Assembly: GCA_963205035.1 (NCBI GenBank)
Contig: CAUJII010000104.1
Coordinates: forward strand, 1-8,366
Direction: 5' to 3'
Length of the DNA stretch: 8,366 nucleotides
Source: Spirochaetota bacterium
GTDB lineage: Bacteria > Spirochaetota > Leptospiria > Turneriellales > Turneriellaceae
Shown: piece by piece, positions 5,976-8,366 of the stretch
How positions within the stretch are numbered: position 1 is the stretch's first letter
Layout: each line of letters starts with the position of its first letter
Made by a program: the position numbers and the translations under genes
The notes under the pieces: generated by a model
The model's input: the letters and a program-made list of their open reading frames with translations, nothing else
Told to the model about the DNA's origin: nothing
Database searches by the model: none

Positions 5976-7133
5976 TTACGCCACTTCCTCAGTGGTCGAC
6001 GAACGGCCCTTCCCGGACTTTTCTTTTTCAGCAAGGAGCTTCTTCGCAGTGCCGTCGGCGTGTGCTTGGCGCACCTTGTTTTCAATCTCTTCGCAGACTT
6101 TGGGGTTCTCGATGAGATACTGGCGCACGTTTTCTTTGCCTTGACCCAAACGGTTATCGTTGTACGAAAACCATGTGCCTGACTTTGCCATCACACCAAC
6201 GCTCACCGCTTCTTCGATAATGGAAGATTCGCGCGAGATGCCTTGGTTGAAGTAGATATCGAACTCTGCCTTGCGGAAGGGGGGAGCGACCTTGTTCTTC
6301 ACAACCTTGACTCGAACGCGGTTACCGAGCGCTTCGTCACCCTTCGTGATGGACTCGATGCGGCGGATATCCATGCGGATTGTTGAATAGAATTTGAGCG
6401 CATTGCCGCCGGTTGTCGTCTCAGGCGAACCAAACATCACTCCGATTTTCATGCGGATTTGGTTGATGAAAATTACGACCGTGTTCGTCTTGTGGATTGC
6501 TCCCGTCAGTTTTCTGAGGGCTTGGCTCATGAGGCGCGCTTGAACGCCCATAGTGGCTTGACCCATGTCGCCTTCAATTTCAGATTTCGGCACGAGAGCT
6601 GCAACCGAGTCGATGACCACGACGTCGAGCGCGTTCGAGCGGACGAGTGCCTCGGCAATTTCGAGCGCTTGCTCGCCGTTGTCGGGTTGTGAAACTAAGA
6701 GCTCGTCGATATTGACGCCGAGCTTTCGAGCGTACGACGGATCGAGCGCGTGCTCCGCGTCGATGAACGCAGCCATGCCGCCGAGCTTCTGCGCTTCTGC
6801 CACGATGTGAAGCGTGAGTGTGGTCTTGCCTGAAGATTCAGGGCCATAAATTTCAATGATGCGCCCACGCGGAACTCCACCGACCCCCAACGCTAAGTCG
6901 AGAGAAAGTGAACCCGTCGAAATCACGGGAATTTCTTTCATTGCATCGGCGTTCATTTTCATGACGGCGCCTTTGCCGAACTGTTTTTCGATTTGCAAAA
7001 GTGCCGAGTCGAGAGCTTTTGCCTTTTCTGCGGCTTCGGCTTTTTCAGCCGCCGTTGCCTTTGTTGTCGTAGTTTCTTTTGTCTCTGCCATTATAGGCGA
7101 GAGACTACCGTTTTTTGCCAGTGTGTCAATCAT
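5976..7133 (-). CDS. recA: RecA recombinase
   Basis: This 385-residue protein is an intact RecA, the ATP-dependent strand-exchange protein and co-protease for LexA-type repressors. The Walker A GPESSGKT lies at 97-104, catalytic E127 in DAEHALD, Walker B VVVIDS at 171-176, loop L1 around EGDMGQATMGVQAR (187-200), and L2 GSPETTTGGNALKFY (235-249). The C-terminus (about 365-385) is charged and Ser/Thr/Glu rich, as usual. ATG 7133 is chosen because AAGGAG lies eight bases upstream; it gives an N-terminal extension of about 30 residues rich in Thr, Ala, Lys and Glu compared with E. coli RecA. Met15 (7089-7091, MAETKE) is the alternative start but lacks a ribosome site. There is no recX in the visible downstream region. 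It is divergent from the gene at 7464. Confidence 0.98.
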   Translation of the reverse strand: MIDTLAKNGSLSPIMAETKETTTTKATAAEKAEAAEKAKALDSALLQIEKQFGKGAVMKMNADAMKEIPVISTGSLSLDLALGVGGVPRGRIIEIYGPESSGKTTLTLHIVAEAQKLGGMAAFIDAEHALDPSYARKLGVNIDELLVSQPDNGEQALEIAEALVRSNALDVVVIDSVAALVPKSEIEGDMGQATMGVQARLMSQALRKLTGAIHKTNTVVIFINQIRMKIGVMFGSPETTTGGNALKFYSTIRMDIRRIESITKGDEALGNRVRVKVVKNKVAPPFRKAEFDIYFNQGISRESSIIEEAVSVGVMAKSGTWFSYNDNRLGQGKENVRQYLIENPKVCEEIENKVRQAHADGTAKKLLAEKEKSGKGRSSTTEEVA

Positions 7134-7141
7134 TATTATGT

Positions 7142-7147
7142 CTCCTT
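7142..7147 (-). promoter_or_regulatory. Ribosome binding site of recA
   Basis: On the minus strand AAGGAG precedes ATG 7133 with an eight-base spacer (ACATAATA). This strong match decides the start in favour of 7133 over the internal Met codon at 7089-7091. Confidence 0.8.
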
Positions 7148-7171
7148 TATTTGGGTCTTATCAAAATATCG

Positions 7172-7195
7172 GGAGAGACTCTTGCTGGTCTCGCC
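7172..7195. repeat. Inverted repeat in the recA leader/operator region
   Basis: GAGAC (7175-7179) and GTCTC (7188-7192) pair perfectly across an eight-base loop. Two further G-C pairs outside one mismatch (7172-7173 with 7194-7195) extend the arms. It lies 39-62 bases upstream of the recA start, so it could be a leader RNA hairpin or a protein site such as a lineage-specific LexA operator. Confidence 0.4.
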
Positions 7196-7241
7196 AGATG
7201 GTATTGATAGCCCTCTATATATTAAATACCCAGAAACCGTG

Positions 7242-7267
7242 TTTTTTTCTCAATTTTCAGAAAAAAA
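7242..7267. repeat. Perfect 9-bp A/T inverted repeat
   Basis: TTTTTTTCT (7242-7250) is the exact reverse complement of AGAAAAAAA (7259-7267), with the eight-base spacer CAATTTTC. The arms are almost all A/T, so a role in DNA shape or protein binding is more likely than a stable RNA hairpin. It forms the left end of the phased A/T-tract region. Confidence 0.4.
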
Positions 7268-7325
7268 GTGCAAATTTTGAAAAAAATACTACAAAAAAGG
7301 AGATTTTTTAGAAAAAGCGAAATTT
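7242..7325. other. Helically phased A/T tracts, predicted intrinsically curved DNA
   Basis: Nine A or T tracts of four to seven bases have centres near 7245, 7254, 7264, 7275, 7283, 7295, 7306, 7314 and 7322. The mean spacing is about 9.7 bases, close to one helical turn, although individual gaps vary from 8 to 12.5. Such phasing predicts a bend between the divergent promoters. Curvature itself is inference. Confidence 0.45.
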
Positions 7326-7340
7326 GTAATAGTTATTACA
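7325..7340. promoter_or_regulatory. Perfect dyad TGTAATA-GT-TATTACA, candidate regulator binding site
   Basis: The two seven-base arms (7325-7331 and 7334-7340) are exact reverse complements with a two-base spacer, typical of a site for a dimeric regulator. It lies seven bases upstream of the candidate -35 at 7348 and 192 bases upstream of the recA start. The shape resembles Fur-superfamily or TetR-type operators, but I cannot assign a regulator. Confidence 0.5.
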
Positions 7341-7347
7341 TTTTCCG

Positions 7348-7376
7348 CTGACATAGGGAGGGGGTGAGGGTAGCAT
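7348..7376 (+). promoter_or_regulatory. Candidate promoter for the signal-peptide gene
   Basis: CTGACA (7348-7353, five of six to TTGACA) is followed after 17 bases by TAGCAT (7371-7376, four of six to TATAAT). Transcription would begin near 7383 and leave a leader of about 80 bases before ATG 7464. The dyad at 7325-7340 sits just upstream, where an activator would bind. Confidence 0.35.
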
Positions 7377-7405
7377 TCTAAAAACCCGCTCCTATTTTAG
7401 GGTGA

Positions 7406-7433
7406 TCAACGACAATTCCTTTTCAGTTGTTGA
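7406..7433 (+). repeat. Leader hairpin upstream of the signal-peptide gene
   Basis: TCAACGAC (7406-7413) can pair with GTTGTTGA (7426-7433), eight pairs including one G-U, across a 12-base loop. It ends 30 bases before the ATG and has no following U-run, so it is not a terminator. It may affect leader stability or translation, or be chance. Confidence 0.3.
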
Positions 7434-7463
7434 CAAAATGAGAATCCTCTCGTCAAAGACTGC

Positions 7464-8366
7464 ATGAAAACCCTACGACCCCTCGTGGTCTCGGTTGTGT
7501 TGGTTGCAAGTTCCCTTGCGCAAGCGTTTGCCGCCGATGCCAAATCGGAAGCAGCGCGCGTCGCAATCATTCGCTACATAGACAAAACGAATACGCAGAA
7601 CTTTGAATATATGCCGGGCTCGCTTCAAGAAGCGATTACGGAATCCATGAAGAAAAAATTCGAGTTCATCGAAGTCGATCCCACAAAGGTCGAGCCTATT
7701 GTCAGCCAAGTGCTTGCGAAGAATAACGGCGTTATGGGGCCCAAAGAGGCCGCCGAGGTATGTCGTTTGGCCGACATCGATATTTTAATCTATGGGAATT
7801 TCACGTTCAAAGAAGCAGATAATCAGATTGTGATCCACACTGAAATTTCCTTAGGCTCAACCGATAAGTTCCGCAAGATCGAACCCACCGAGAACCCCGT
7901 CGATGCGACAATTTTTCGCGCAGCGGATAAAGTCGCCGGCGATATTGTTGCGGAGATTGCCAAAGTCGCTCAAGAGCAACAAATTGCTAAAGGCGAAGAA
8001 GCGGAAAAAGACAAGAAGGGAAAAACTCAGCTTGACAAGATTGAAAAATCCAAAACGTGGGCAGATATCCATTGGACAATAGGGCCTTCGTTGGGTATCT
8101 ATAAACCGCTTGTTCGCACGGAAAATCTTCAGAGTCCTGTAAACCCCAACCTCGACCTTCAAGTCTCTTATCGGTTGAGCGGCGCGTGGCATGTTGGGCT
8201 TGTGGGAAAATATGCCGAGCTTCTGACAAGATCGAGAAATAATCCATTTGTCAGTAATATGAATTTTGGGGCAGCCGCTGCTACCGGAGGGTATTACTTC
8301 GACTTGTCGCCGCGCTGGCGCTGGACAAACGATTTGGGCTTCGGTTATTATTACGGAATTCTCAGT
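7464..8366 (+). CDS. Exported protein with CsgG/TolB/FlgO-like domain and probable outer-membrane barrel, 3' end cut by window edge
   Basis: The frame is open from ATG 7464 to the right edge (301 codons, no stop). Residues 1-23 form a Sec signal peptide: MKTLRP, a hydrophobic core, then AFA|AD as the likely cleavage site. No lipobox cysteine is present. Residues 32-170 resemble the periplasmic alpha/beta domain of CsgG, FlgO and TolB-N proteins: a first strand ARVAIIRYIDKT, a helix GSLQEAITESMKKKF, FIEVDP, and the typical ADIDILIYGNFTF (103-115) followed by IVIHTEISL. Residues 171-197 are a charged, probably helical linker. From 199 onward alternating aromatic strands (WTIGPSLGIYKP, LDLQVSYRLSG, WHVGLVGKYAE, GGYYFDLSPRWRW) suggest a beta-barrel. 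Function is unknown. ATG 7464 is the first ATG after in-frame TGA 7431-7433; the ribosome site is weak (AAAGA, 7455-7459). Confidence 0.75.
   Translation, partial: MKTLRPLVVSVVLVASSLAQAFAADAKSEAARVAIIRYIDKTNTQNFEYMPGSLQEAITESMKKKFEFIEVDPTKVEPIVSQVLAKNNGVMGPKEAAEVCRLADIDILIYGNFTFKEADNQIVIHTEISLGSTDKFRKIEPTENPVDATIFRAADKVAGDIVAEIAKVAQEQQIAKGEEAEKDKKGKTQLDKIEKSKTWADIHWTIGPSLGIYKPLVRTENLQSPVNPNLDLQVSYRLSGAWHVGLVGKYAELLTRSRNNPFVSNMNFGAAAATGGYYFDLSPRWRWTNDLGFGYYYGILS

Larger units (their letters stand above)
7134..7463. other. Gene-free regulatory region between divergent recA and the signal-peptide gene
   Basis: The 330 bases contain no credible coding sequence. Going left to right they hold the recA ribosome site, an inverted repeat at 7172-7195, an AT-rich stretch from about 7215 to 7345 with phased A/T tracts, a perfect dyad at 7325-7340, a purine-rich G tract (7355-7371), a candidate plus-strand promoter and a leader hairpin. 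For recA I see only weak promoter candidates in the AT-rich part, for example TTGAGA (minus strand, 7248-7253) with TATTTA (7223-7228) at a too-long 19-base spacer. No canonical Gram-negative (CTG-N10-CAG) or Gram-positive (GAAC-N4-GTTC) LexA box is seen. Confidence 0.75.

Noticed and set aside
7089..7091. Internal ATG (minus strand) as the recA start
   Set aside because: It gives a tidy MAETKE N-terminus but has no ribosome site, whereas ATG 7133 has AAGGAG at an ideal distance.
7150..7165. TTTG-N8-CAAA upstream of recA as a Leptospira-type LexA box
   Set aside because: The half-sites fit but the spacer is eight bases rather than the five I recall, and the site almost touches the ribosome binding site. 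It is probably chance in AT-rich sequence.
7293..7309. AAAAAAGGAGATTTTTT as a ribosome site or small terminator
   Set aside because: No start codon with an open frame follows the AAGGAG, and the A/T-only arms would make a very weak hairpin. It is better explained as part of the A/T-tract region.
6856..7311. Plus-strand open frame of 151 codons antisense to the recA 5' end
   Set aside because: It mirrors recA codon structure, has no ribosome site or recognisable domain, and ends in AT-rich non-coding sequence.
7430..7435. TTGACA as the -35 box of the gene at 7464
   Set aside because: Seventeen bases on there is only TCAAAG, and initiation would fall at the ATG itself. The element at 7348-7376 is better placed.

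Overview
This window comes from a bacterial chromosome, probably a diderm (Gram-negative-type). The right-hand gene has a signal peptide followed by aromatic, strand-like repeats typical of an outer-membrane barrel, and recA is chromosomal. Base composition is moderate, with most genes near 50-57% G+C by spot counts. The mix of fatty-acid oxidation genes, a Dgk1/Sec59-like membrane kinase and a GlmU-related hexapeptide protein suggests a Leptospirales-like spirochaete, but this is a low-confidence inference and I cannot name the species.

Layout. Positions 1-5402 carry a tightly packed plus-strand run of five genes: a 5'-truncated tandem acyl-CoA dehydrogenase whose visible N-terminal copy looks catalytically dead; an acetoacetate-decarboxylase-family enzyme 10 nt downstream; a STAS-domain protein; a Dgk1/Sec59/VTE5-type polytopic membrane kinase 1 nt further on; and a GlmU-related left-handed beta-helix protein whose GTG start directly follows the kinase stop codon. 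The first two genes look like acyl-CoA/keto-acid metabolism. The last three look like a regulator plus envelope lipid and sugar enzymes. Positions 5399-5939 hold a YefM-YoeB toxin-antitoxin pair of clearly lower G+C (about 40% by hand count), with its own sigma70-like promoter overlapped by two TGTAC motifs 12 bp apart. Positions 5976-7133 encode RecA on the minus strand, convergent with yoeB.

Positions 7134-7463 are a 330-base gene-free region between the divergent recA and a plus-strand gene. It is rich in signals: a strong recA Shine-Dalgarno, inverted repeats, a run of A/T tracts at roughly helical spacing, a perfect 7-bp dyad (TGTAATA-GT-TATTACA), a candidate promoter and a leader hairpin. 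From 7464 to the right edge a gene runs open, encoding a signal peptide, a CsgG/TolB/FlgO-like periplasmic alpha/beta domain, a charged linker and the start of a probable beta-barrel.

No tRNA, rRNA, CRISPR array, insertion sequence or integrase is visible. The most unusual points are the single-chain active/degenerate acyl-CoA dehydrogenase pair, the apparently leaderless toxin-antitoxin operon with a compact operator, the curved-DNA/dyad region upstream of recA, and the CsgG-like domain joined to a barrel.
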